64,000 bases of DNA from JAWKWH01 sp963669285 (GTDB taxonomy: Bacteria; Pseudomonadota; Alphaproteobacteria; Rhizobiales; Rhizobiaceae). The first letter of the stretch is position 1. Each line of letters starts with the position of its first letter. The stretch lies in NCBI GenBank assembly GCA_963669285.2, contig CAXXSI010000025.1, positions 62,001 to 126,000 of the forward strand. The letters are read 5' to 3'. Both the position numbers and the translations under genes were made by a program. Positions 1 through 8,121 of this stretch are shown piece after piece. A model generated the notes under the pieces. It had not been told where the DNA came from, searched no databases, and saw nothing but the letters and a program-made list of their open reading frames with translations.

Positions 1-693
1 CTGAGAGCCGTTTGCGACGAGCACAATGCAAAGTTGCTTGTCGACTGTGCGCATGATTTCGGCTGCATTGGAGAAAGCGGCCTCGGTCATATGGGCCTGC
101 AGAACATGATCGACAAAACCGATATCATTATCGGGAGCTTTTCGAAGACATTCGCATCGAACGGAGGCTTCATCGCCATCAAGGAACGATCGGTCGCCGA
201 GTATCTGAAATATTTCAGTGCGACGCAGACCTTCTCAAATGCACTGTCGCCGGTACAGGCGGCGACCGTTTTGGCGGCACTCAAGATCGTTCGCTCCGCA
301 GAAGGTCGCAAACGCCGCGAATCGCTGATGAACAACATTCTTTACATGCGCGCCAGCATGGGAGCCAACGGACTGGAGACGCTGGGAGATCCCTCGCCGA
401 TCGTCCCTGTCCGCGTCGGTGCTGAAGGCCTTGCCAGGATCGCATCCCGCGAACTTGGTTCGCTGGGCGGCATCGCCAATCTGGTCGAGTATCCGGCCGT
501 ACCGCAGGGCGGCGCCCGGTTCCGTGTTCAGGTCATGTCCGATCATACAAAGGGTGATATCGATGCCTTTGTGAGCCTCATGCGCACGTCGATGCAAAAT
601 GCCGAACTGGAGTTCCGCGAGTATCGTGAAAACGGCCACAACGGTCAAAGCGATCTGCGCGAAGTGGCAGCTTCTCAATCTAATGCTGCCTAA
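1..693 (+). CDS. Alpha-oxoamine synthase-like PLP enzyme, C-terminal part (starts before the window)
   Basis: The reading frame is open from base 1, so the N-terminus lies outside the window; about 230 residues are visible. They show the fold-type I PLP site of alpha-oxoamine synthases: VDCAHDFG, with the Asp and His that contact PLP, and GSFSKTFASNGGF, with the Lys that forms the internal aldimine. The family (BioF, KBL, HemA, serine palmitoyltransferase, CqsA/LqsA) joins an amino acid to an acyl thioester with loss of CO2. The last 25 or so residues are a polar tail. A response regulator starts 17 bases downstream and a membrane hybrid kinase lies nearby. That context recalls CqsA/CqsS and LqsA/LqsR/LqsS rather than biotin, haem or threonine metabolism. 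The family is clear; the subfamily and product are inference, and a serine palmitoyltransferase-like role is the main alternative. Confidence 0.85.
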   Translation: MRAVCDEHNAKLLVDCAHDFGCIGESGLGHMGLQNMIDKTDIIIGSFSKTFASNGGFIAIKERSVAEYLKYFSATQTFSNALSPVQAATVLAALKIVRSAEGRKRRESLMNNILYMRASMGANGLETLGDPSPIVPVRVGAEGLARIASRELGSLGGIANLVEYPAVPQGGARFRVQVMSDHTKGDIDAFVSLMRTSMQNAELEFREYRENGHNGQSDLREVAASQSNAA

Positions 694-710
694 GTCCTTA
701 GGAGATTGTC

Positions 711-1115
711 ATGGGGATCAAACCGGCGAAAACATTGAGGCTTCTAGCGGTAGATGACGACGCCGCTTCGGCCGAACTTGTCGTTCGGGTGGCGGAAAGA
801 TGCGGATACGAGGCGTTTGCCACCTCGGATTCGCGCGGAGTGGTCAATCTCGCCAAGGCATTGATCCCCGATGTGATGGCTGTCGACATCTGTATGCCCA
901 ATATCGACGCGCTTGAACTGTTCAAGCTGCTGGCTGAAGCTGACTATCAGGGCTCGATCCTCGTGGTCAGCGGTCAGGAAGAAAACGTGCTTGAGGCTGC
1001 ACGCAACCGCGCCATTTCCCTTGGCTTGTCAGTGCCTTGCGTTTTGCAGAAGCCACTGGATTTCAAAAAGCTACGTGAAATGTTGATCTCTGACGAAGTC
1101 CGCATGGTCGCCTGA
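711..1115 (+). CDS. Stand-alone response regulator (receiver domain only)
   Basis: This 134-residue protein is a single CheY-like receiver. The acidic triad LAVDDD lies near the N-terminus, the phospho-acceptor Asp is in VDICMPNIDALEL, the switch Ser is in VVSG and the conserved Lys is in LQKPL. There is no output domain, so it should act through protein contacts or as a phosphorelay intermediate. A good ribosome site (AGGAGA) precedes the ATG. The gene starts 17 bases after the PLP enzyme on the same strand, so the two are probably one transcript. The most likely partner is the hybrid kinase encoded convergently at 1716-3632. Confidence 0.9.
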   Translation: MGIKPAKTLRLLAVDDDAASAELVVRVAERCGYEAFATSDSRGVVNLAKALIPDVMAVDICMPNIDALELFKLLAEADYQGSILVVSGQEENVLEAARNRAISLGLSVPCVLQKPLDFKKLREMLISDEVRMVA

Positions 1116-1169
1116 CTGCCGTGCGACAGCGGCCATGCTTCTGACACTCCCAAAAAAGTACCCGTAACG

Positions 1170-1191
1170 AAAAACCCGGCCAGCGGCCGGG
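1170..1191 (-). terminator. Rho-independent terminator of the minus-strand signalling genes
   Basis: A perfect 7-bp stem (CCCGGCC/GGCCGGG) with a 3-base loop is followed by five T when read on the minus strand. It sits 115 bases beyond the stop of the receiver gene 1307-1675 and would end the kinase/receiver transcript. On the plus strand no T tract follows. Confidence 0.75.
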
Positions 1192-1306
1192 ACAACAGCG
1201 TATTCGGTGCGTGTACGCTTTTTGAAGATCTGCCTGTTCAAATGGCCTTGCTTGGCCGCCGCGACATCCGGTACTAAGCAGGTTGGGCCAATGACGTCCC
1301 GACGTC

Positions 1307-1675
1307 CTAGGCCGCCGCCAGGCTCTCCTCCATCTTGCCGAGCAGACGAGGCAGGTCGACTGGCTTTGTATCGAATTCACAACATCCCGCATCCAGGCTT
1401 TTGATACGATCGGATTCGAATGCGCTCGCGGTAAGGGCGATGATTGGAATACTTGTCGTATTCGGGTCGGCCTTTATTCGGCGCGTCGCTTCCCAGCCGT
1501 CCATTTCACCCAGTCCGATATCCATCAGAATCAAATCGGGCATGATTTCTCCCGCAGCCTCGATGCCGGACGGACCATCCTCGGCGAAGCGGACGATATA
1601 GCCGCGCCGTTCCAAGCGCCGCCCCAACACGTCGCGATTGATGGGATTATCCTCGATAATCAAAACAACCGTCAT
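1307..1675 (-). CDS. Stand-alone response regulator, DivK/CheY-like
   Basis: This 122-residue single receiver domain begins LIIEDNPINRDVLGRRL, carries the phospho-acceptor Asp in LILMDIGLGEMDGWE, the switch Thr in IIALTASAF and the Lys in TKPVD. The EDNP..R pattern is typical of DivK-like receivers that act in phosphorelays. It has no DNA-binding output. A strong ribosome site (AAGGAGCG) precedes the ATG. It lies 40 bases downstream of the hybrid kinase on the same strand, so co-transcription and phosphotransfer from that kinase are likely. The hairpin at 1170-1191 would end this transcript. Confidence 0.9.
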   Translation of the reverse strand: MTVVLIIEDNPINRDVLGRRLERRGYIVRFAEDGPSGIEAAGEIMPDLILMDIGLGEMDGWEATRRIKADPNTTSIPIIALTASAFESDRIKSLDAGCCEFDTKPVDLPRLLGKMEESLAAA

Positions 1676-1715
1676 CTCTTCGCTCCTTTCTAATTCCGAT
1701 ACTTCTCTCTACCGC

Positions 1716-3632
1716 CTAGGCCGTGGCAGGCCTTTTCGCCGATTGACCACCTGCCCGCTCCGCGCCGGATTTGCTATCGATGAGTTTGACCACAGACTTG
1801 ATCTTGTTGCCGTCAAGCGGTTTTGCAATGCTGCCGACCGCACCATGCTCACTGGCCGATTGAGGCTCGTCCATTACGCTGATGATGATCACGGGAATTG
1901 ATGCCGTCGCCGGTTCAGACTGGAGTGTATCCAGCACATCCCAACCGTTCAGTCCGGGCATCATGATATCGAGCATAATGGCGCAAGGTTTCACCGTGCG
2001 GGCAATCTGAAGCACCATCTGCGGTTCGTCGGTGGAAATCGGGCTGAATCCCTCTTTTACCAGGAGCCGCTCTGCGACCTCAAGGAACGCATGGTCGTCA
2101 TCGACGACAAGAATTCGTTCGCGCTTTTCACCCTCCGGCGCCGATTGCGAGATACCGGAAAACGACTCCGTGCGCGCCTGGACATCCTCAACCGCTTCTT
2201 TGAGCATGAGATCGTCCGCATCCGTCTCTTCGTCGGCCGGGTCGCTGATCATTTCCGCGGTTTTCGCGGGAATTTCGATTGCGAAGCACGCACCCTTGCC
2301 GAGTTCACTGGTCACCGAAATCCGGCCACCCATGAGATGACACAGGTTCTGACTCAGCGAGAGGCCGAGGCCGGTGCCTCCGAATTTCGCTGCAATGGCC
2401 GGATTCGCCTGTGAGAAATTGGAAAAGAGGCTTTCCTGCTGGGTCTTGCTGATCCCAACTCCCGTGTCGGTTACAGAAATGAGGATCCATGGCTCTCCGT
2501 CTGCACGCTCCTCGCGCCGGACCTCCAATATGATCTTGCCGTTCTGCGTGAACTTGGAAGCGTTGCTGAGAAGATTGAATATCGCCTGGCGCAGCTTGGT
2601 CGCATCAGCCTGGAATGTACCAATGCTCATATCGCGCTTGTAGATGAACTCGTTGGTATTTTTAGCGGCCAATGGTCGTGCAGTGGATTCAACCTCATCC
2701 AGAAGACGGTCGAAATCGACATCTTCCAGATTGAGTTCCATCTTGCCGGCTTCGATTTTGGAGATGTCGAGAATATCGTTGACCATCGCCAGCAGGTGTT
2801 TACCGGCGGCACTGATCTTCTGCAGATCGGCGATTTCGCTGCCACGGCCTTCGATCTCGGCGTCCTCCAGCAGAATCTCGCTGTAACCGAGAACCGCATT
2901 CAGCGGCGTGCGCAGTTCGTGACTCATTTTGGCCAGGAATTCGGATTTTGCGCCGTTGGCGCGTTCCGCATCTTCCTTGGCATCGGTCAGCATTCGCGTG
3001 GTGACCTCGTGGCGGTCGATCTCCTTGAGGAGTTCGGATTGGGAATCGACAACACTGGAATAGTAGCTCGCCATGAGAAAAACGTAGGAAGCGGCGCAGA
3101 AGATAGACACAATGCCGACACCGACCATTTGATCCACAGGGATATGGGTCGGAAATGTGCCACCAGCGAGGTAAACCGCGGAGAACGCGGCCAGACCCAG
3201 TGCAATTTGCGAGAAGATCACCACACGCGCCTGCATGCTTGATCCAAGATAGAAGAACGCCAGAAGCGGCGCGACAACAAACCAAACCAGGAACGGCGAA
3301 CTGACGCCGCCGTAGTTGTACGACCCCCAAAGGATGGCGAAAATCAGGTTCATCACCGATCCAAATGCCAGCGTTTTGTAACGGCGCCCCAGAAGTTTCA
3401 ACGCAATCGGGAAAAACCAGAACAGCGTGATTGAGGCGCCCAAAATGTGCACATGCGGCCAGGGATTTGGGTCGTTCAGAAAAAGAAATACCGTAATCGG
3501 ATGACCCAATAGCGGTCCGAACAAATGACTGATAAGGAACATTCGCACCCGCTTTTCGCGGTGCAGGTCACCCTGGTAACCCTCCGGCGTGAACCACCTG
3601 ATCAGCGCATCCATTCTTTGAAGCAGCGACAT
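1716..3632 (-). CDS. Membrane-bound hybrid sensor histidine kinase (CqsS/LqsS-like layout)
   Basis: A 638-residue inner-membrane kinase. Residues 30-190 contain about six hydrophobic segments joined by short loops, with no sizeable periplasmic domain, so the ligand is probably sensed within or through the membrane. A short helical linker follows, then HisKA with His238 in KMSHELRTPLNAV. The HATPase domain shows DTGVGIS and GGTGLGLSLSQ. The C-terminus is a receiver (ILVVDDD near residue 515, acceptor Asp in IMLDIMMPG, Lys in AKPLDG). The layout of 6TM, HisKA, HATPase and receiver matches CqsS. Beside an alpha-oxoamine synthase and two receivers it suggests detection of a small hydrophobic signal. 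Kinase function is certain; the ligand is inference. Confidence 0.93.
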   Translation of the reverse strand: MSLLQRMDALIRWFTPEGYQGDLHREKRVRMFLISHLFGPLLGHPITVFLFLNDPNPWPHVHILGASITLFWFFPIALKLLGRRYKTLAFGSVMNLIFAILWGSYNYGGVSSPFLVWFVVAPLLAFFYLGSSMQARVVIFSQIALGLAAFSAVYLAGGTFPTHIPVDQMVGVGIVSIFCAASYVFLMASYYSSVVDSQSELLKEIDRHEVTTRMLTDAKEDAERANGAKSEFLAKMSHELRTPLNAVLGYSEILLEDAEIEGRGSEIADLQKISAAGKHLLAMVNDILDISKIEAGKMELNLEDVDFDRLLDEVESTARPLAAKNTNEFIYKRDMSIGTFQADATKLRQAIFNLLSNASKFTQNGKIILEVRREERADGEPWILISVTDTGVGISKTQQESLFSNFSQANPAIAAKFGGTGLGLSLSQNLCHLMGGRISVTSELGKGACFAIEIPAKTAEMISDPADEETDADDLMLKEAVEDVQARTESFSGISQSAPEGEKRERILVVDDDHAFLEVAERLLVKEGFSPISTDEPQMVLQIARTVKPCAIMLDIMMPGLNGWDVLDTLQSEPATASIPVIIISVMDEPQSASEHGAVGSIAKPLDGNKIKSVVKLIDSKSGAERAGGQSAKRPATA

Positions 3633-3683
3633 TGTATTATCCCCTGGCCATATCAGCGGATATTATCGAAGACACTGTTTTAG

Positions 3684-3704
3684 AACTCGTAAATGAAACG
3701 AGTT
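3684..3704. promoter_or_regulatory. Inverted repeat in the divergent kinase promoter region
   Basis: Perfect 7-base arms AACTCGT and ACGAGTT are separated by 7 bases. They sit 52 bases upstream of the kinase start and 153 bases upstream of the divergent gene at 3857, in a gap of 224 bases that is AT-rich compared with its surroundings. It has the size of a dimeric regulator site, but no regulator is known. Confidence 0.35.
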
Positions 3705-3856
3705 TCTCCGGTCGCACGAAAAAGCCGCCGCCGAGACCGAAAGTTTTCATATATTCGAATTTTCTTAATTTGATGATCTGCAATCGATCTAAGCATTTAA
3801 CGGAAAATCGAATGAGATCGCCGATACTCCTCGAACTCAGGAGACAGGCGAAACCA

Positions 3857-4594
3857 ATGTTCAGCGCCCACAAAATCGATGATGGTAATCAAGGCCAACT
3901 GGCTGCCGACCGGAAATCCGGTATGGTTCCGGCGGCGGACGCCGCAGACGTACCGGTCATTGATTGGCGCAGTTCACATTTTGCCGCCGAAGATGCTCGG
4001 ACACTGGGCCTGTCGATTTTTCAGTTTGTCGGAAGCTCCCTGGAAGGTGGCCCGCAGGGCATTCACCCGCCAACCCATATTGCCGGCGTGTCGGCCATTG
4101 CCGGATACGCAGCAAAGCACCTGATGTCGCTGAAAGTTTCACGGGGCGATGCTGAGGATGATTTTGAACTCGTCAAACTGTCAAGGCTGCGAACGGCGGT
4201 GGTTTCCGAACAGGTTAATCAGCTGGTCTTGGCGATGGACCGGCCAAGCGTCGCCAGTATTTCGATCGATGCAGCAATGCGCAGCGGGCTATCGCGCATT
4301 CCCGATACCAACCAGCTGCTATATCGGCATTTGGCGGATTCAAATGCGCACTCGGATACATATTCCCATGACGGATCGGACGTTCCGCCCGAAACGCTGC
4401 TGATGATGCACTGGGAACCGGTAGCCAGGTTTTTCCGATCCTCGCCGGCAAAGTTCGAGATTTCCCCGTTTGCGGCAGCCCATGCGATGGGCGAAGCGAT
4501 CAGTGCATATCGAGAGAGTTGTCCCGTGGACACGAGCCTCCAACTGGCACTCAATACAGCGATCGCCATGAGCAAAACCGACCGCGTATTCTAA
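3857..4594 (+). CDS. Protein of unknown family, 245 residues
   Basis: I do not recognise this protein. The frame is open further upstream to 3632, but that stretch looks non-coding (low GC, poor residue composition). The ATG at 3857 has a ribosome site (AGGAGA at 3839-3844), so it is the preferred start; an ATG at 3811 is an alternative. The product appears soluble and cytoplasmic: no signal peptide and no membrane segment. It is rich in Ala, Ser, His and Asp. A segment containing ARTLGLSIFQFVGSSLEGG, the motif GIHPPTHIAG and a helical C-terminus are its most distinctive parts. It is divergent from the hybrid kinase, so it could be a target or partner of that pathway, but nothing in the sequence proves this. 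Confidence 0.6.
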   Translation: MFSAHKIDDGNQGQLAADRKSGMVPAADAADVPVIDWRSSHFAAEDARTLGLSIFQFVGSSLEGGPQGIHPPTHIAGVSAIAGYAAKHLMSLKVSRGDAEDDFELVKLSRLRTAVVSEQVNQLVLAMDRPSVASISIDAAMRSGLSRIPDTNQLLYRHLADSNAHSDTYSHDGSDVPPETLLMMHWEPVARFFRSSPAKFEISPFAAAHAMGEAISAYRESCPVDTSLQLALNTAIAMSKTDRVF

Positions 4595-4676
4595 AGCGTA
4601 TCCGGTTTCAGGGTCTATTCAGGATCACCGTACTGGCCCTAACGCGTACGGAAAGATTCGTGGTTAAGATATTCCT

Positions 4677-4736
4677 ATTCAATTGAATACCGTTAACGTG
4701 CTGGAAACCATATCCGCATATTTTGAAATATACGAG
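4677..4736. promoter_or_regulatory. Two AT-rich palindromes upstream of the porin-like gene
   Basis: The 12-base perfect palindrome ATTCAATTGAAT lies at 4677-4688, and the 6+6 repeat ATATTT-TG-AAATAT lies at 4718-4731, 28 bases before the ATG at 4760. The region is the likely promoter and leader of the outer-membrane protein gene. The palindromes may be operator sites or may form mRNA structure. Confidence 0.3.
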
Positions 4737-4759
4737 AAGCGGAATGGAGTCCCAAAATC

Positions 4760-5347
4760 ATGCGTACCGCCGTTCTTTTGCTCGCCAGCGTCGGCTTGCT
4801 GGCCAGCCCGTCATACGCGGCTGACGATATCGATATCGTCACGCTCGATAGTAGTACGTCCCAGGATTACGGCTGGTCCGGCATCTACGCGGGCGTCACC
4901 GGCGGATATGGGTGGCTGCGGGATGTTGATCGTGCATTTGTTCCTCCGCTGGTAACCCGCGGTGACGACTGGATTGTGGGGGCACACGCCGGATATCTGC
5001 ACCAGTGGAACCAAATGGTCATCGGTGCGGAAATCGCCTACCAGGCAATGGACATCCAGTTCAACGGATTCCCGATCTGGGTTGAAGATGCGGCCACCGC
5101 TCGAGTGCGTGCGGGATTTGCCTATCAGAGATGGCTGTTTTCCGCCCACGCCGGCGCGACATATGCCACAACGAACATCGGACTTGATGATTGGGGTTAC
5201 AATCTCGGCCTGGCTGTCGAGTACATGGTCACCGAGAACATCACCGCCGGGGTACAATACGACCACCATAATTTCAGTGGCTTCGATGGAACTCTGATCG
5301 ATGCCACCGTGGACACCGTAACATTGCGAGTCGGTTTCAAGTTCTGA
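4760..5347 (+). CDS. Outer-membrane beta-barrel protein, Omp25/Omp31 type
   Basis: A 195-residue protein with a cleavable signal peptide ending SPSYA. The mature part starts with an acidic stretch and WSGIYAGVTGGYGW, a pattern typical of the porin-like Omp25/Omp31 family of Rhizobiales. It then alternates aromatic and polar residues as in amphipathic strands and ends VTLRVGFKF, with the C-terminal Phe used by the BAM machinery. The size fits an eight-stranded barrel. Such proteins are abundant structural components of the outer membrane. The gene stands alone, with a ribosome site (GGAG) before the ATG and a strong terminator after the stop. Confidence 0.88.
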   Translation: MRTAVLLLASVGLLASPSYAADDIDIVTLDSSTSQDYGWSGIYAGVTGGYGWLRDVDRAFVPPLVTRGDDWIVGAHAGYLHQWNQMVIGAEIAYQAMDIQFNGFPIWVEDAATARVRAGFAYQRWLFSAHAGATYATTNIGLDDWGYNLGLAVEYMVTENITAGVQYDHHNFSGFDGTLIDATVDTVTLRVGFKF

Positions 5348-5377
5348 TCTCCATAAAAAGTACTGTATAAAGCTCTG

Positions 5378-5410
5378 ACACCCCGCAATCCCTGTGCGGG
5401 GTGTTTGTTC
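5378..5410 (+). terminator. Rho-independent terminator after the beta-barrel gene
   Basis: A perfect 10-bp stem (ACACCCCGCA/TGCGGGGTGT) with a 7-base loop is followed by TTGTT. It lies 30 bases beyond the stop codon at 5347. Confidence 0.8.
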
Positions 5411-5486
5411 TCCGCAACAAAATCCGGTTTTGCAGTTGCCATTGATTTGCTAGTCAGCGGGTTGAACGCATCCCAGGTCAACTGCA

Positions 5487-6776
5487 ATGCCCGTTGAATC
5501 ACCCTATTGGTGGATTGAAGCCCCGCTCGATGATGCACCGGCGGCGGTCCCCAACGAATATAGCGACGCGGTGATCGTTGGCGGCGGTTACACGGGTCTT
5601 GCCGCGGCCATCGAACTGGCAAGGGCTGGCCGATCTGTCCAGATCTTTGACGCCATGTGGCCGGGTGAAGGCGCATCGACGAGGAATGGCGGAATTGCGT
5701 CAGGAAATCTACGCCACTCGCTGACCTCGGCAATCAAGGCATACGGACAGGAAGCCGGTATCGCGCTGTTTCGTGAAGGCCAGGCGGCACGCGCCGATCT
5801 GGCGGCTTTCGTTGATCAAGATAATATTGATTGTGACTATCAAGCCAGCGGACGCTTCACTGGCGCGATCAACCGCTCCCAGCTGGAATTTCAGAAACGC
5901 GAAGCCGAACTGATCGTCAACCATCTGGGTGTCAACGCCCATGTGGTAGGCAACCAGACCGTCGCCGACGAAATCGGCACGGATTACTATGTCGGGGGCA
6001 TGGTTCGCGAAGACCTGGCTTCGTTGCATCCGGCCAAACTTCACGCCGGCATGCTGTCGGTTGCGAAATCCGCCGGTGCCGGGGTTTTCGGCCGTATGCC
6101 GGTCACGGATTACGTCCGCAACGGCAAGGTTTTCGACGTTTGTGTCGGTGGCCGAAAGATCCGCGCCAAAAACCTGATTGTCGCGACCAACGGATATTCG
6201 GGCCGTTCCGATCCGTGGTTACGGCGGCGTCTCGTGCCGGTCACCAGCCGGATCGTCGTAACCGGTGAAATCCCGGTCGAACTGATGGACAGGCTTCTGC
6301 CGAAGCGGCGCGCCATGGGCGAAATGAGCAACATGTTCCGCTATTACCGGCCGACACCCGACGGCAAACGCATATTGCTGGGAGCGCGCGAAAAGATGTT
6401 TTCTGCCTCGGCAACTGAAAATGCCACGCATGTGTTTCGCGAACTTCTTAAAATATTCCCTGAAGTCGAACCGTTCGGCTTCGAATATTCGTGGAATGGC
6501 AATGTTGCTTTCAACCGCGACGAGATGCCAGGTCTGTTCGAAAAAGACGGTGTCATCTACGCCTGCGGTTACTGTGGCTCCGGTGTCGTGTGGGCGCGCT
6601 GGATCGGCATGAAGGCCGCAAAGAAGGTCCTCGGCGATCCGGATGCGAAATCGGCTTTCGATGGCACCGCTCCCCCGGCGATACCGTTCTACCGTGGCAA
6701 ACCATGGTTCTTGCCGGCATTCATGGGATACTATTACTGGCAGGATCGAAGGGCTGAGCAGGCCGAAAAAAAATAA
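5487..6776 (+). CDS. FAD-dependent amine/amino-acid oxidoreductase (DAO family)
   Basis: A 429-residue flavoprotein of the DadA/PuuB/glycine oxidase group. The dinucleotide-binding motif VIVGGGYTGLAAAIELARAG lies near residues 30-50 and is followed by the GEGASTRNGG segment typical of gamma-glutamylputrescine oxidase-like enzymes. ATNGY near the middle and GYCGSGVVWARW near the C-terminus close the FAD site. The N-terminal YWWIEAP motif is also shared with PuuB-like proteins. It should oxidise an amine or amino acid in the cytoplasm. It is monocistronic and convergent with the acyl-CoA dehydrogenase gene. The substrate cannot be read from the sequence. Confidence 0.85.
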   Translation: MPVESPYWWIEAPLDDAPAAVPNEYSDAVIVGGGYTGLAAAIELARAGRSVQIFDAMWPGEGASTRNGGIASGNLRHSLTSAIKAYGQEAGIALFREGQAARADLAAFVDQDNIDCDYQASGRFTGAINRSQLEFQKREAELIVNHLGVNAHVVGNQTVADEIGTDYYVGGMVREDLASLHPAKLHAGMLSVAKSAGAGVFGRMPVTDYVRNGKVFDVCVGGRKIRAKNLIVATNGYSGRSDPWLRRRLVPVTSRIVVTGEIPVELMDRLLPKRRAMGEMSNMFRYYRPTPDGKRILLGAREKMFSASATENATHVFRELLKIFPEVEPFGFEYSWNGNVAFNRDEMPGLFEKDGVIYACGYCGSGVVWARWIGMKAAKKVLGDPDAKSAFDGTAPPAIPFYRGKPWFLPAFMGYYYWQDRRAEQAEKK

Positions 6777-6792
6777 CCGATTCCGGCGTCTG

Positions 6793-7935
6793 TCACAGGC
6801 CCATTTGCCGCACAGCCAGATCGCGCATGATCTCTTCCGATCCGCCGCCGATCGCCATGACCTTGACCTCGCGATAGATGCGTTCGACCGGATTGCCCCG
6901 CAGATAGCCGGCACCGCCAAAGATCTGCATGGCTTCGCTGGCGCAGAATTCCAGATTCTTGGTGGCAAAGACTTTCGCCTTGGCAATGTCCGCGACCGGC
7001 ATGTCACCCTCGTTGATCCGCCAGCACAGCTGATTGAGCAACGCCTCGGTCGCATCGATGCGCATCGACATATCGGCGATCTTGTGGCGGATAACCTGGT
7101 GCTGGATCAGCGGCTTGCCGAAAGTCTGCCGCTCCTTGGCCCACTCGACAGCGCTTTCCAGGCAGACCTTCATCGCACCAAGTGAGCCGGCTATCAGACC
7201 GATGCGCTCAAGATTGAAGTTCTCCATGATCGCGATGAAACCGCGGTCCTCTTCCCCCATCAGATTTTCGGCCGGCACGCGGCAATCATCGAAATAAAGT
7301 GTCGCCTGATCGGAGCACCACCAGCCCATCTTGCGATCGATCGACGTTCGGCTGAAGCCGGGCGCGTCCTTCTCCACGAAGAACAGCGATATGCCCTCAA
7401 GACCTGGTCCGCCGGTGCGGGCGCCGATAACGAAACAGTCCGACGTCATGCCGCCGGTGATAAACGTCTTTGATCCGTTGAGAACGAAATGATTACCGTC
7501 GCGTTTGGCCGTAGTCTTGAGATTGGCGACATCGGATCCGCCGCCAGGTTCTGTAATACCCAGCGAAGAGCCCTTTCGCCCCGAAACGATATCCGCCAGC
7601 ACCCGATCTTTGATATCGGCCGAGGCCAACCGATAGATCGGTTCGATCGAAATCATCCTGCCGTTGAGCGCCGCACCCACACCACCGGCGCCGCATTTTG
7701 ATAGTTCCTCATTGTAGGCGGCGCGCATAAAACAGTCGTCGAAACCGAGACCTTCGTATTTTTCATCGATCGCAAATCCCCAGACACCCAGCGCACCGAT
7801 CTTCTGGTGCAATTCCCAGGGTATTTCGCCGGCTTCATCCCATTCGTCGACATAGGGCGTGATCTCGGTCGCGACAAAGCTCCTGAGCGTTTCGCGAAAT
7901 GCTGTTCGTTCCGGCGTATCAAATGGGCTGCGCAT
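6793..7935 (-). CDS. Acyl-CoA dehydrogenase
   Basis: A 380-residue flavoenzyme of the acyl-CoA dehydrogenase family with the usual length and order of domains: an N-terminal helical domain, the middle beta domain with ITEPGGGSDVANLKTTA and GSKTFITGG, and the C-terminal helical domain with the signature MQIFGGAGYLRGNPVERIYREVK and an IGGGSEEIMR motif. It oxidises an acyl-CoA to the 2-enoyl-CoA and passes electrons to ETF. Residues around the C-terminal helix resemble the short/branched-chain and isovaleryl-type enzymes, but the chain specificity is not certain. The gene is single, convergent with the FAD oxidase and divergent from the peptide-binding protein at 8122. Confidence 0.9.
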   Translation of the reverse strand: MRSPFDTPERTAFRETLRSFVATEITPYVDEWDEAGEIPWELHQKIGALGVWGFAIDEKYEGLGFDDCFMRAAYNEELSKCGAGGVGAALNGRMISIEPIYRLASADIKDRVLADIVSGRKGSSLGITEPGGGSDVANLKTTAKRDGNHFVLNGSKTFITGGMTSDCFVIGARTGGPGLEGISLFFVEKDAPGFSRTSIDRKMGWWCSDQATLYFDDCRVPAENLMGEEDRGFIAIMENFNLERIGLIAGSLGAMKVCLESAVEWAKERQTFGKPLIQHQVIRHKIADMSMRIDATEALLNQLCWRINEGDMPVADIAKAKVFATKNLEFCASEAMQIFGGAGYLRGNPVERIYREVKVMAIGGGSEEIMRDLAVRQMGL

Positions 7936-8121
7936 GCAATTGTTCCCGGTTTTGTGTTCCCGGTTAGCACACCCATCGGATCATACGAAAGATCGCGCTG
8001 ATCGCCCCCGCGGCACTCTTGCCGTTACGTTGGCTGGACCGAGCTAATTTCTTGTGCTTATCTCGGATTTCCTCAATGGGGGGATAAGTGTCAAACATCT
8101 GAGTTTATCAAGGATCTACCA

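Noticed and set aside
3632..3856. N-terminal extension of the protein at 3857-4594
   Set aside because: Low-GC sequence with poor coding character, which overlaps the kinase promoter; a better start with a ribosome site exists at 3857.
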